A DNA stretch of 64,000 nucleotides. It comes from Paenibacillus silvae. Its GTDB lineage: Bacteria > Bacillota > Bacilli > Paenibacillales > Paenibacillaceae. A model generated the notes under the pieces. The model saw only the letters and a list, made by a program, of their open reading frames with translations. It searched no databases and was not told the origin of the DNA. The position numbers and the translations under genes were made by a program. The stretch lies in contig NZ_BMFU01000006.1 in the NCBI RefSeq assembly GCF_014639235.1, positions 186,001 to 250,000 on the forward strand, in the 5' to 3' direction. Positions 36,030 to 43,619 of the stretch are shown here, piece by piece. Numbering within the stretch: the stretch's first letter is position 1; each line of letters opens with the position of its first letter.

Positions 36030-36130
36030 GGAAATCCCCCTTATGGCGTTATAGTATTCCTGTGCCACCCCAGTATATCGAAAGCGCTGCTTGCTCCTAA
36101 ATCACGTCAGTTGCAGAAATGGTACGGAAT

Positions 36131-36907
36131 TTAAAGAGGTTTTTTCGTGCTGTATCCATCACGATACTCCCCTGCCGTACACCCCATCTGCTGCTTGAAC
36201 ACGAGCATGAAATGCTTTGGACTCTGGTATCCGGATAACCGGGCAACGTCATAGATTTTGAGCCCGGTGTTGACCAGCAGCCATTTGGCTCGCTCCATTC
36301 TTGCCTCCGCAATATATTCCGAGTAGTTGATGCCTGTCTCGGTTTTAAACAGCTGGCTCAGATAGGTCGGGTTCAGGTTGACCAGCGCAGCCATCGTCTG
36401 GAGCCGCAGATCACCATCGGGGTGCTGATGGATATGCTCCTTCACGCTGCGAATAATTTTGCGAGGTTCCCCGTGATCCGGCTCTGCTGTGCCAGAGGAT
36501 TCTGGTATGGGAAGTGTAGAGCGGCCGTATTTACGGTCGAGCAGCGATTGCATTTTTTGCACACATTTTACCAGCTCATGACGTTCGATTGGCTTCAGCA
36601 GATAACTTAATACCCCGTGCTCCATCGCTTTGCGTGCATATTCAAACTCCCCGTACCCACTGATGATAAGTATCAGCAGATCAGGGTACATCTCTCTTGC
36701 CAGCGAAACCAGCGTCAATCCATCCATCTCGCGCATGCGGATATCGGTGATTAATACATCGGGCACTTCGCAGCGCAGCACCTGCAGCGCCTCGGCCCCG
36801 CTTGCCGCTTCCCCCACCACCTCAAACTGAGGTGAGGCCTGTACTATCAGCTCCCGCAATCCCTGACGGATCATCGTCTCATCTTCGACAAGCAGCACTT
36901 TATACAT
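36131..36907 (-). CDS. Response regulator, AraC type (YesN family)
   Basis: The 258-residue protein has a receiver domain with phospho-accepting Asp55 (VLITDIRMREMDG) and an AraC-type double HTH at about 150-250 (VNLNPTYLSQLFKTETGINY, YIAEARMERAKWLL, YDVARLSGYQSPKHFMLVFK). It is the partner of the sensor kinase encoded five bases upstream and most likely activates the sugar-binding protein gene located 101 bases downstream. Confidence 0.94.
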   Translation of the reverse strand: MYKVLLVEDETMIRQGLRELIVQASPQFEVVGEAASGAEALQVLRCEVPDVLITDIRMREMDGLTLVSLAREMYPDLLILIISGYGEFEYARKAMEHGVLSYLLKPIERHELVKCVQKMQSLLDRKYGRSTLPIPESSGTAEPDHGEPRKIIRSVKEHIHQHPDGDLRLQTMAALVNLNPTYLSQLFKTETGINYSEYIAEARMERAKWLLVNTGLKIYDVARLSGYQSPKHFMLVFKQQMGCTAGEYRDGYSTKKPL

Positions 36908-36912
36908 CTGTT

Positions 36913-38859
36913 CTAATCCCCTTTCGGTTGAAGGTGAATGGATAATGTCACAACCAGCCCTTGTCCAGGGCTTCCATCAACACTTAGTCCGCTGTCTTCC
37001 CCATAGATCAAACGAAGCCTTTGAGCGATATTATGCAGCCCCAGACTATCCCCGGCGTGGCGATGCAAAATAGGATTGCTGGGTTGGGGTTGCTCCATGA
37101 CCTGTCCAGAGACAGAAGCATTCAAGCGATCCAGCTCGTCCTGCTCCATGCCTTTGCCGTTATCCCGCACACTAATCAGCAGCTCCTGATCAAATAACAC
37201 CGCAGAAACCCAGATGATGCCGCTCTCGCTACCGCTAGTTGACTTTCCTTCAATCCCGTGGCAGATTGCATTTTCCACCAGCGGTTGCAGCAGCAGCTTG
37301 GGGATCGGACAGTCATGAACCTCCTCTTCAATGTCATAGATGATCTCCAGTTCACCGTTGTAACGCACCTGTTGAATTCGCACATAGGCATCGACAAATG
37401 CCAGCTCTTCCCGAAGGGGCACCATGCGATCCGCCTTATCTATGGTGTATCGCAGCAGCTTGCCAAGCGCCGTCACCATTGCAGATACCTCGGCATGTCT
37501 CTCACGGATAGCCATCATGTTAATAGACTCCAACGTGTTGTATATAAAATGAGGGTTAATCTGGCTCTGCAGTGCCGACAGCTCGGCCTCCCGTTCCTGA
37601 ATTTCGAGTAAATACACTTCACGGAACAGGCGATGAATCTCCTCCATCATACGGTTAAACCCTCGGCTGATCTGACCAAGCTCGTCATTGCTGTAATGGG
37701 CAACCCGCTGGCTGAAATCACCCTGCTCCACACGGATCATGTGATGCTTCAAGCGAATGAGCGGACGGGTAACCCTGTAAGATATCAGCACAGCAAGGGT
37801 CGCTACAGCCGCCATACATAACAGCGCCAGTCCCATGGTGAAGGTAAGCATCTCCCTGGATTCCTTCTGTATAACAGCTATGGGCGTCAGGCTGATCACC
37901 GACAACCCGGAATACCCAGAAACATGCCTTACATGGAGATAGGACTGTCCATCCAGTTCTACCTTTTGGTCTGCATCATTCTTAAATTTCCCCTGAGATA
38001 ATAAAGGCCCGTAAGCAAACAGCCCTTCTGTAGAAGCTCGCTCGAAAATAAGACGCTGCTGGCTGTCCACAATCATCAGGCTTGCCTTTTGCTCAAAATT
38101 CAGATTGGACAGCAGCTGCCCAAAGGCCTCCGGGCGAATATCAATCAAAATATAACCCAGCCGCCGAAGCGTGCCCGGATCACGCAGCTCTCTACCTACA
38201 GTGATGTATTGCACTTCCTGCTCACCTGCGTAATAGCCGGGGACATGCGGAGGAAGCAAGCGCCACTTCCCTTCCGTATCCCTGAGCTCGGCAAACCAGC
38301 TCTCCCGGCTCCCGTCCCAGACCGGTTTCACCGCGAGCGAGTCCAGATTGGAGAACAGAATACCGCTGTTGCTCAGCAGATGAATGCCCCGAATCTCCGG
38401 GCGGTCATAGGCTTGAGCTGACGTGTACAGCTTCATTTTCAGATAATTATCCGACTTCGCCCACGTCCCCGAACCCATCGGGCCATCGTACTCTCGTAAG
38501 ATATCAAGCACCGTCTGGTCATAGAGCGGCAAGAGCGACAAACGCTCGAAATCCTTGAGCATCCGGTTCAGATTGGTGTTGATCTGGCGCACCATATCGA
38601 TGGTGAACTGCTCCGTCTTTCGATCCAGCGTCTGCGAAAAATGCGCGTAGCTCATCGCCCCCTGCAAGCTTAGCGGCAGCAGCGTCAGTGCCAGAAAGAG
38701 AAACAGCAGCCTGGAGCGCAGATTCATGCTTTTTCGCATAGAGCTGAAATCAATGAAACCTCGGATAGATCGCAATGCGCATTTGGAGCTGAAAGCATGC
38801 TCGAAACAGATAGAACAAAGCCTCCTGACGTAGTCCCGCAGCCTTTTTATCATGTTCAT
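36913..38859 (-). CDS. Sensor histidine kinase, YesM family
   Basis: The 648-residue kinase has an N-terminal cytosolic stretch of about 47 residues (unusually long and Cys/Arg-rich), a transmembrane helix (LLFLFLALTLLPLSL), an extracellular dCache-like sensor (to about 340), a second helix, a HAMP domain (YRVTRPLIRLKHHMIRVEQG), the His_kinase box (LQSQINPHFIYNTLESINMM) and an ATPase domain (LLLQPLVENAICHGIE, VRDNGKGM). GAGGAGGG before the ATG at 38859 supports the long start, although the family usually starts near MRKSMNLRSR. It senses an extracellular sugar and phosphorylates the YesN-like regulator. Confidence 0.93.
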   Translation of the reverse strand: MNMIKRLRDYVRRLCSICFEHAFSSKCALRSIRGFIDFSSMRKSMNLRSRLLFLFLALTLLPLSLQGAMSYAHFSQTLDRKTEQFTIDMVRQINTNLNRMLKDFERLSLLPLYDQTVLDILREYDGPMGSGTWAKSDNYLKMKLYTSAQAYDRPEIRGIHLLSNSGILFSNLDSLAVKPVWDGSRESWFAELRDTEGKWRLLPPHVPGYYAGEQEVQYITVGRELRDPGTLRRLGYILIDIRPEAFGQLLSNLNFEQKASLMIVDSQQRLIFERASTEGLFAYGPLLSQGKFKNDADQKVELDGQSYLHVRHVSGYSGLSVISLTPIAVIQKESREMLTFTMGLALLCMAAVATLAVLISYRVTRPLIRLKHHMIRVEQGDFSQRVAHYSNDELGQISRGFNRMMEEIHRLFREVYLLEIQEREAELSALQSQINPHFIYNTLESINMMAIRERHAEVSAMVTALGKLLRYTIDKADRMVPLREELAFVDAYVRIQQVRYNGELEIIYDIEEEVHDCPIPKLLLQPLVENAICHGIEGKSTSGSESGIIWVSAVLFDQELLISVRDNGKGMEQDELDRLNASVSGQVMEQPQPSNPILHRHAGDSLGLHNIAQRLRLIYGEDSGLSVDGSPGQGLVVTLSIHLQPKGD

Positions 38860-39094
38860 GTATCCCTCCTCGCTGAGTTATTGTATGTGACCTCGCTGTG
38901 ATTCCATGAGATCGTTCAAACGCTTCATTTAAATAGCTTTATTCCAGAACGAATTGAGGTCATCATATCCAGTGTAGAGTCCTGCTCACTATCCTGTAAG
39001 CTCTGGATTTGGTACGAGTTTTCAAGAAAAGATACGGATTGAGGCAGACGCGTGAGGAGTTTGGGGAGAGATTAGTATACTGTTGGAGACAACA
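38860..39094. other. Intergenic region upstream of the YesM-like kinase gene
   Basis: No gene is visible. The region presumably carries the YesMN promoter and the end of the Spo0E-like transcript, which is closed by two terminators at 39095-39127 and 39227-39255. Confidence 0.4.
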
Positions 39095-39127
39095 CTAAAA
39101 AGCCGACTGCAAAATTGCAGCCGACTT
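39095..39127 (-). terminator. Second terminator of the Spo0E-like gene
   Basis: As minus-strand RNA the stem AAGTCGGCTGC / GCAGTCGGCTT pairs fully if two G-U pairs are allowed, and TTTTTAG follows. As plus-strand RNA two pairs would fail, so it works on the minus strand. Its sequence copies the first terminator 130 bases upstream. Confidence 0.75.
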
Positions 39128-39226
39128 CCTTCATTACATATGCTAATCGGGCATGTCTTATTGTGTTGTTTTTCTGCAAAACTCTAAGATGAATCTCTTG
39201 AATCTTCTAAAACGAGTTGTAACATC

Positions 39227-39255
39227 AAAAAACCGACTGCATTACGCAGTCGGCT
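39227..39255 (-). terminator. First terminator of the Spo0E-like gene, overlapping its stop codon
   Basis: On the minus strand AGCCGACTGC pairs with GCAGTCGGTT and is followed by TTTTTTG. The TAA stop of the gene (39242-39244) lies in the loop, so the rising arm of the hairpin is coding sequence. Confidence 0.8.
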
Positions 39256-39430
39256 GTCTCTTCATATAACGCTTTTTATATTGAAATCGGTAATATTCAT
39301 TGATCAATTCATCCAAAACCATGGACTGCTCGAGGACTTTATTATCCTGCATGCCATGATTCTCCGCCAAGCGACGTAACTCCTGTCTATTTCGCTCAAT
39401 TCGATCTTTGATCTGCATCGGTTCACTCAC
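39242..39430 (-). CDS. Spo0E-like aspartyl-phosphate phosphatase family protein
   Basis: The GTG at 39430 is preferred because GAGGGGGG lies eight bases upstream; this gives 62 residues. The protein is a short helical hairpin with the Spo0E signature: KDRIERNRQELRRLAENHGM, then KVLEQSMVLDELINEYYRF, which contains the SxxLDxLI core. Family members dephosphorylate phospho-Spo0A and delay sporulation. It ends in a basic tail (KKRYMKRQ). A closely similar protein is encoded at 43142-43348, at the other end of the ABC/secreted-protein genes. Confidence 0.88.
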   Translation of the reverse strand: MSEPMQIKDRIERNRQELRRLAENHGMQDNKVLEQSMVLDELINEYYRFQYKKRYMKRQPTA

Positions 39431-39579
39431 AGCATGCACCCCCCTCTTTCTTTCTACATCATTTTAGGATACATTGCCAAAAAATTCATATTTTATTCCT
39501 TTGCAAAGTCAAATGATTGTTTGCAAGGTAGTTTCATAAAATTTAAATTAATTCAAATCTTCCTATTGTATGATAATCA

Positions 39580-39624
39580 AAACAAAAAGAAATAGACCGC
39601 CCCAGCTAAGGTAATGGTCTATTT
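39580..39624 (-). terminator. Terminator after the ABC permease gene
   Basis: AAATAGACC (39590-39598) pairs with GGTCTATTT (39616-39624); on the minus strand a T-rich run follows. It lies 131 bases beyond the permease stop. Confidence 0.7.
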
Positions 39625-39755
39625 CAGCTACCTATGCACAGCCACCGCCCTTAGAAGCGGCTGTTGTAAAGAGTAGGGATATTAGCGCATCCTTGGCTCA
39701 ATTTTGAGTAGAAGAGAAATGGTATAAGCAAAGAATATCGCCGTCTAAAAGACCT

Positions 39756-40653
39756 CTATGGCATGAGAGTCCTTTGTTTCTTTAAAGCAATCCATGTTAT
39801 TAACAGGAAAAACAATGTATACGCTAAGGTAAACAGCATGCTTTTAGTTAAGGAATAAATGTTAGGCATATCGTAGAATGATACAATTCCTCCATAAGCC
39901 GTATCTCTAAATAAAATAGGGAGCATTGATTTTTGAATGAATAAAGGTAAATACTGTCCTACAGACCAGCTATGGAACACGGATGATTCAATGGTTGGGT
40001 AGATAAAACCAACAATGATGCCCGCCATTAAACTTTTGCTCAAAACGGTGATGCAACCTGCAAACATCCCCCACAATAATAGACTTATAATAGAACCTAG
40101 CATTTGTAGAGAATAATCTTTAATCGTTATTATTTTCGTGTTTACTAAATCCATCGGAAGATTAAAAACAGCTGGAGTGACATAGCTGAACATCATTCCA
40201 ACAAGGATTGTCAGCAACATAAACAAAAGTATAAATGTAAATATAGCCATAACTTTTGCAAGCAGCACTTCTAAACGCGTCAAGCCTTTAACCCATAATT
40301 GTCTGAGCGTATAGCTGCGGTATTCTATTCCAAATATCAGCGCACCAATGATAGAGATTATGATTGGTCCCAGGGCATTTACAGAAGCAAGTGAATAGGC
40401 TATTGCCATTGTAGGACTCAAGATAAATAACATCGCGGATAAAGAACTGCTGTGGTTCTGAACCGCGGATAAACTCATATGTTTGTTACAAAGAATATCC
40501 ACTATTATCCATAAACGTTTGGAATGAGTTTTGAAAATTTGATCCGACACTTAAATATGTGTATACAACAAATACCAGGAAGATCACAGTTGACCATATA
40601 CTGAACGGGTGTTTCAAAAGCTTAATGCATTCATTCGTATAGGATTTAATCAT
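39756..40653 (-). pseudogene. ABC-2-type membrane permease, broken by a frameshift
   Basis: The real start is the ATG at 40653: GAGGGGGG lies five bases upstream and the codon overlaps the ATPase stop (ATGATTAA), typical translational coupling. That frame reads MIKSYTNECIKLLKHPFSIW and a transmembrane helix (STVIFLVFVVYTYL) but stops at TAA after 55 codons (about 40487). The rest, in the next frame, starts CNKHMSLSAVQNHSSSLSA and continues with five more transmembrane segments to 39756. Removing one T from the TCTTTG run at about 40490 joins the two. The intact product would be about 298 residues, a six-helix permease for the ATPase at 40646-41545. It is either a true mutation or a sequencing error in a short T run. 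Confidence 0.8.
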
Positions 40654-41545
40654 GATTTCCCCCCTCTACAAGCTGATTGTAAATAGATTCCCATTCTTGT
40701 ACATGATTCAAAGTAATCCATTCGTTAATCGAAATATTTTTTTGGCGTAATGCATCTTGAAAAGACTCAAATGTACAATTTTTATCAAGCGTAATTTTCC
40801 AAGAAAAACGATCTAACCTGTTTGCATTCAGTAGTCCATCCAGTTCCAAAAGTTCATTCGTGCTAAGCTCTGCATTTACTTTTATTTGAATTAATTTTGG
40901 TTGCACACCATCATTATAATCAGATATATCCAATTCTTTCTCAATTCGTCCATGAATTATCATCCCAAGTCTATTACAGCAATGTTCTATTACATCCCAC
41001 TCATGACTCGCTATAACAAAACAACAATCTTGATTTGACATATCTTGAATTACTTCGACCAACCTATTATAGGAGTAATGATCGAGTCCATTTGTTGGTT
41101 CATCCAAAAGATAAACTTTCGCATTCTTCGAAAGAGCAATAGCTATTCCTAGTCGTTGTTTCTGACCAAAAGACAGCGTCTTCACTTTCTTTTTCATTAT
41201 TTGTGGTGTAGTCAGATCTAGTTTTTTTAATATTTTCAATGCTCTTTGGGGATCAGGGGATAATAATCGTACATTATCGTTACCCGTTAAATGGGAGTAG
41301 GAAGAAGTGGGTTGGAATGACATACTCGTTTGGTTAAATTGTTTTAATTTCTCTTCAATATAGATATTTCCTGAGGTTGGTGAGAGAAGTCCAGCTAAGC
41401 TGGATAACAAAGTAGTTTTGCCAGAACCATTGATTCCTACTAATGCATAAACATCACCAGCATTGAGTGAAAGTGAAATATTATTTAGTATCAGATCATT
41501 TTTAAATTTGATCTTCAAGTTATCTACTTTCAGAATTCTGTTCAT
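40646..41545 (-). CDS. ABC transporter ATP-binding protein (ABC-2/bacteriocin-export type)
   Basis: The 299-residue ATPase has Walker A VGINGSGKTTLLSSL (about 35-49), a Q-loop (FQPTSSYSHLTGNDNVRLL), signature TLSFGQKQRLGIAIALS and Walker B KVYLLDEPTNGLDHYS. A C-terminal extension of about 90 residues (after IEKELDISDYNDG) is typical of drug- and peptide-export ATPases of the CcmA/BcrA kind. It is coupled to the frameshifted permease gene by an 8-base overlap. Its role may be export of, or immunity to, a product of the neighbouring accessory genes. Confidence 0.9.
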   Translation of the reverse strand: MNRILKVDNLKIKFKNDLILNNISLSLNAGDVYALVGINGSGKTTLLSSLAGLLSPTSGNIYIEEKLKQFNQTSMSFQPTSSYSHLTGNDNVRLLSPDPQRALKILKKLDLTTPQIMKKKVKTLSFGQKQRLGIAIALSKNAKVYLLDEPTNGLDHYSYNRLVEVIQDMSNQDCCFVIASHEWDVIEHCCNRLGMIIHGRIEKELDISDYNDGVQPKLIQIKVNAELSTNELLELDGLLNANRLDRFSWKITLDKNCTFESFQDALRQKNISINEWITLNHVQEWESIYNQLVEGGNHD

Positions 41546-41558
41546 AATAGCTCCTTCC

Positions 41559-41684
41559 GACTCTGTTTACGGTAACTATACATCCGCTGCAGGTGACCGT
41601 TTCACAATTTCTTTAACAGGTGTTCCCAAAGGAAATGATTATCACAGGGATGTACTGAAGAACAAGCCATCACAAAAGCTATAG
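41559..41684 (+). pseudogene. Fragment of a secreted-protein gene (PPC-like domain end)
   Basis: The plus strand has a 41-codon coding-like stretch, YGNYTSAAGDRFTISLTGVP followed by KGNDYHRDVLKNKPSQKL and a stop. The part TISLTGVPKGNDY resembles the core of bacterial pre-peptidase C-terminal (PPC) beta domains. No start codon or ribosome-binding site belongs to it, and it opposes the ATPase gene, so it is a relic. The domain resemblance is from memory of the family and is modest. Confidence 0.4.
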
Positions 41685-41781
41685 CGTCTTAGTATAGAAC
41701 TTATTCTGTTAGATAATTTCCAACTACAAAGAGACCTAAAATCACATATATGGACTTTAGGTCTTTAGCGTTAAATATTTA

Positions 41782-41916
41782 TTAATTATGTTTCTTTTTA
41801 GCCTGTTCGTCTCTTCGAATAGCTTCCTCTAAATAATTGCGTGGTGGAAGTTTTTCATTGATGACAAATAAAAAGATGATAATTACTATTAGGAGAGCAA
41901 TAATGACTATTTGCAA
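41782..41916 (-). CDS. Small single-span membrane protein, 44 residues
   Basis: A TTG at 41916 with AGAGGGGTGAG just upstream opens a 44-codon frame. It has one N-terminal transmembrane helix (IVIIALLIVIIIFLFVI) and a charged cytosolic tail (LEEAIRRDEQAKKKHN). Its ribosome-binding site overlaps the stop codon of the upstream secreted-protein gene, so the two are translationally coupled. No family was recognised; a chaperone, immunity or export helper for the secreted protein is the simplest guess. Confidence 0.7.
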   Translation of the reverse strand: MQIVIIALLIVIIIFLFVINEKLPPRNYLEEAIRRDEQAKKKHN

Positions 41917-41931
41917 TTAAATCTCACCCCT

Positions 41932-42930
41932 CTAATATTTAAAAGAAACTCCAGTCTGAATTGCAGCATCCTGTTTAACAGTTGGTGTTATTGAAAACGA
42001 ACCAGTGCCTTTAGCATCAACTCCTAAAGATCCAGAAATCCCAGACTCTGTATGAATATAGTGTCCTGAAAGATCGCCATGTGTAAATGAACTGTTGTTT
42101 CTTATCGCTCGATAAAGAACTGTGCCTCTATGATTTTCATATCTATGCTGTTTACCATTAACGAGACTAGCAGAATCGTTTTGTAAAGGAAACTCAAATC
42201 CAATGCCACCAGTCTTATCATTGGCTGAACCATAGTGAATATTTTTAATTCCTTCACTTGTCCATGGCCCAGCGCCAATAATTATATTTCTAGAGTAATA
42301 CGAGTCCAATGAATAAGTCAAATATTCACTATTCTGGATTGGTGTCAAGCTAGTATGATGAGCTACTCCAACTGCATCCTTATATTTATAAAAAGGAGTT
42401 TTTAACCACTTAAAATCATGTTTGATTAAATATTCTTGTGGGTTAGTATTATTTATTTTGGAAATAGTTGTTGTTAATTGCATCCAATTGCTCGTGATTT
42501 CATTATCACGACAACCTGATTGAGTAATAGTACATATGCTATTAGTTGAAAAATAATTCTCTACCTGTTGTTGTAATTTTTTTTCAACTTCATGTTTTTC
42601 AAAATCCTGCTCTGATATCTCTTCAACAGTTCCATTGGGTCTAAATTCCATATATTTCCGATCAGCACCGATTAATTCTCCGTCTATATTATCAAGATAA
42701 TCAATCGTTTCGTTTGTAAGCTCTTCTACTTCTTCTGACGAAAATCCCAACTGAGCATATTTTGTGATATCTGTAGTAATGGTAGTTAAAGAGTTTTCTT
42801 GTGAATATCCTATTTTACTCAAAAGTTCAGCGTTTAAATTTGAATCAGTATCTTCACCATAAACCTTACTAAGAGTTAATGAAGAAAAACAGAGTAAGAA
42901 TGCCATTAGAATAGTTGAAGCTTTTTTCAT
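41932..42930 (-). CDS. Secreted protein of unknown function in the accessory block
   Basis: The 332-residue product has a signal peptide (MKKASTILMAFLLCFSSLTL, cleavage near YGED), an acidic helical N-terminal part (to about 120) and a C-terminal part rich in Gly, Ser and Asn with SGHYIHTESGISGSLGVDAK and the end TGVSFKY. Two cysteines lie at CTITQSGC. GGGAGG precedes the ATG. I do not recognise a domain. It is translationally coupled to a 44-residue membrane protein and followed by ABC transporter genes, the layout of exported peptide or toxin loci. Codon use is AT-rich relative to the rest of the window, suggesting transfer. Confidence 0.7.
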   Translation of the reverse strand: MKKASTILMAFLLCFSSLTLSKVYGEDTDSNLNAELLSKIGYSQENSLTTITTDITKYAQLGFSSEEVEELTNETIDYLDNIDGELIGADRKYMEFRPNGTVEEISEQDFEKHEVEKKLQQQVENYFSTNSICTITQSGCRDNEITSNWMQLTTTISKINNTNPQEYLIKHDFKWLKTPFYKYKDAVGVAHHTSLTPIQNSEYLTYSLDSYYSRNIIIGAGPWTSEGIKNIHYGSANDKTGGIGFEFPLQNDSASLVNGKQHRYENHRGTVLYRAIRNNSSFTHGDLSGHYIHTESGISGSLGVDAKGTGSFSITPTVKQDAAIQTGVSFKY

Positions 42931-43141
42931 TATTAAGTCCTCCCATTAAGTTTATAACTATCTTTGAAATCTAGAATTGCTGTGTATCCACATAGATCAT
43001 AAATTGTCCTGTTTAGGAACGATAAGACCACCTCCATTTTTATAAATAAAATAGGCCCAAAAGAATTATATAATCGTTTTCAAAATAAACTAAAATATAC
43101 TTTTTATGAATAATAATCTAATTTTAGAGTTTAACTATTAT

Positions 43142-43348
43142 TTAGAAACTTATATTTTTGTGAACTTCACGAATCTTTTTATTCACGTCCATTCCTAGAG
43201 TAAATCGATTATACTCATTAATTAGCTCATCCAACGCCATAGACTGCTCAAGCACTTTCACATTCGGGATTCCATATTGATCTACCAAGCGACTCAACTC
43301 TTGCCGACCTTGCTCGATTTGGTCTTTCAAGATACTTAGTTCTCTCAT
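43142..43348 (-). CDS. Spo0E-like aspartyl-phosphate phosphatase family protein
   Basis: The 68-residue protein has the Spo0E pattern LKDQIEQGRQELSRLVDQYG, then VKVLEQSMALDELINEYNRF with the SxxLDxLI core. AGAGGGG lies eight bases before the ATG. It is very similar to the protein at 39242-39430; the pair probably arose by duplication. Family members dephosphorylate Spo0A~P, so it could link the neighbouring regulators to sporulation. Confidence 0.88.
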   Translation of the reverse strand: MRELSILKDQIEQGRQELSRLVDQYGIPNVKVLEQSMALDELINEYNRFTLGMDVNKKIREVHKNISF

Positions 43349-43493
43349 GGCATGTACCCCTCTAGGACATTCTAGAAAAACATTTAATATGAGTAAGCTA
43401 TCTACTTTTACTAATGACTACAGGTGCTTTTTAGAACATATTATGTTTTGCATAATATTGTAAAAATAAAACTTTAGAAAAGGCATTGCGCTC

Positions 43494-43612
43494 TACCTTA
43501 TCCTTTCTCTAAACACAAAACAGCCTACCTCAAAAGCAGATAGGCTGTTTGTTTTATTTAATATTTGTCGGCTAGCTTGCTGTCTGTAAGTTCCATATAA
43601 ATCAACGCATTT
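43494..43612 (-). pseudogene. Remnant of a further copy of the HTH/helical-repeat regulator
   Basis: Directly after the stop of the frameshifted regulator the minus strand reads KCVDLYGTYRQQAS. This aligns with the same regulator's own C-terminal segment KCLDLYGEYRSEAN and with KCIDLYGKYRHFAS of its neighbour. The frame then drifts into unrelated sequence and a terminator. It shows that at least one more paralogue, or its 3' end, once lay here. Confidence 0.55.
43518..43550 (-). terminator. Terminator of the regulator array
   Basis: As minus-strand RNA AAACAGCCTATCT pairs with AGGTAGGCTGTTT (one G-U); the plus-strand version would contain a mismatch, which gives the direction. A short T-rich run follows. 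Confidence 0.7.
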
Positions 43613-43619
43613 TACTGTA

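Noticed and set aside
40480..40500. Programmed +1 frameshifting in the ABC permease gene
   Set aside because: The site reads TCT TTG TAA without the CTT TGA and upstream Shine-Dalgarno arrangement of the known prfB case; a simple indel is more likely.
42930..43060. 34-codon leader frame immediately upstream of the secreted-protein gene
   Set aside because: Its ATG lies within the GGAGG-like sequence itself and has no ribosome-binding site; the reading may be chance.
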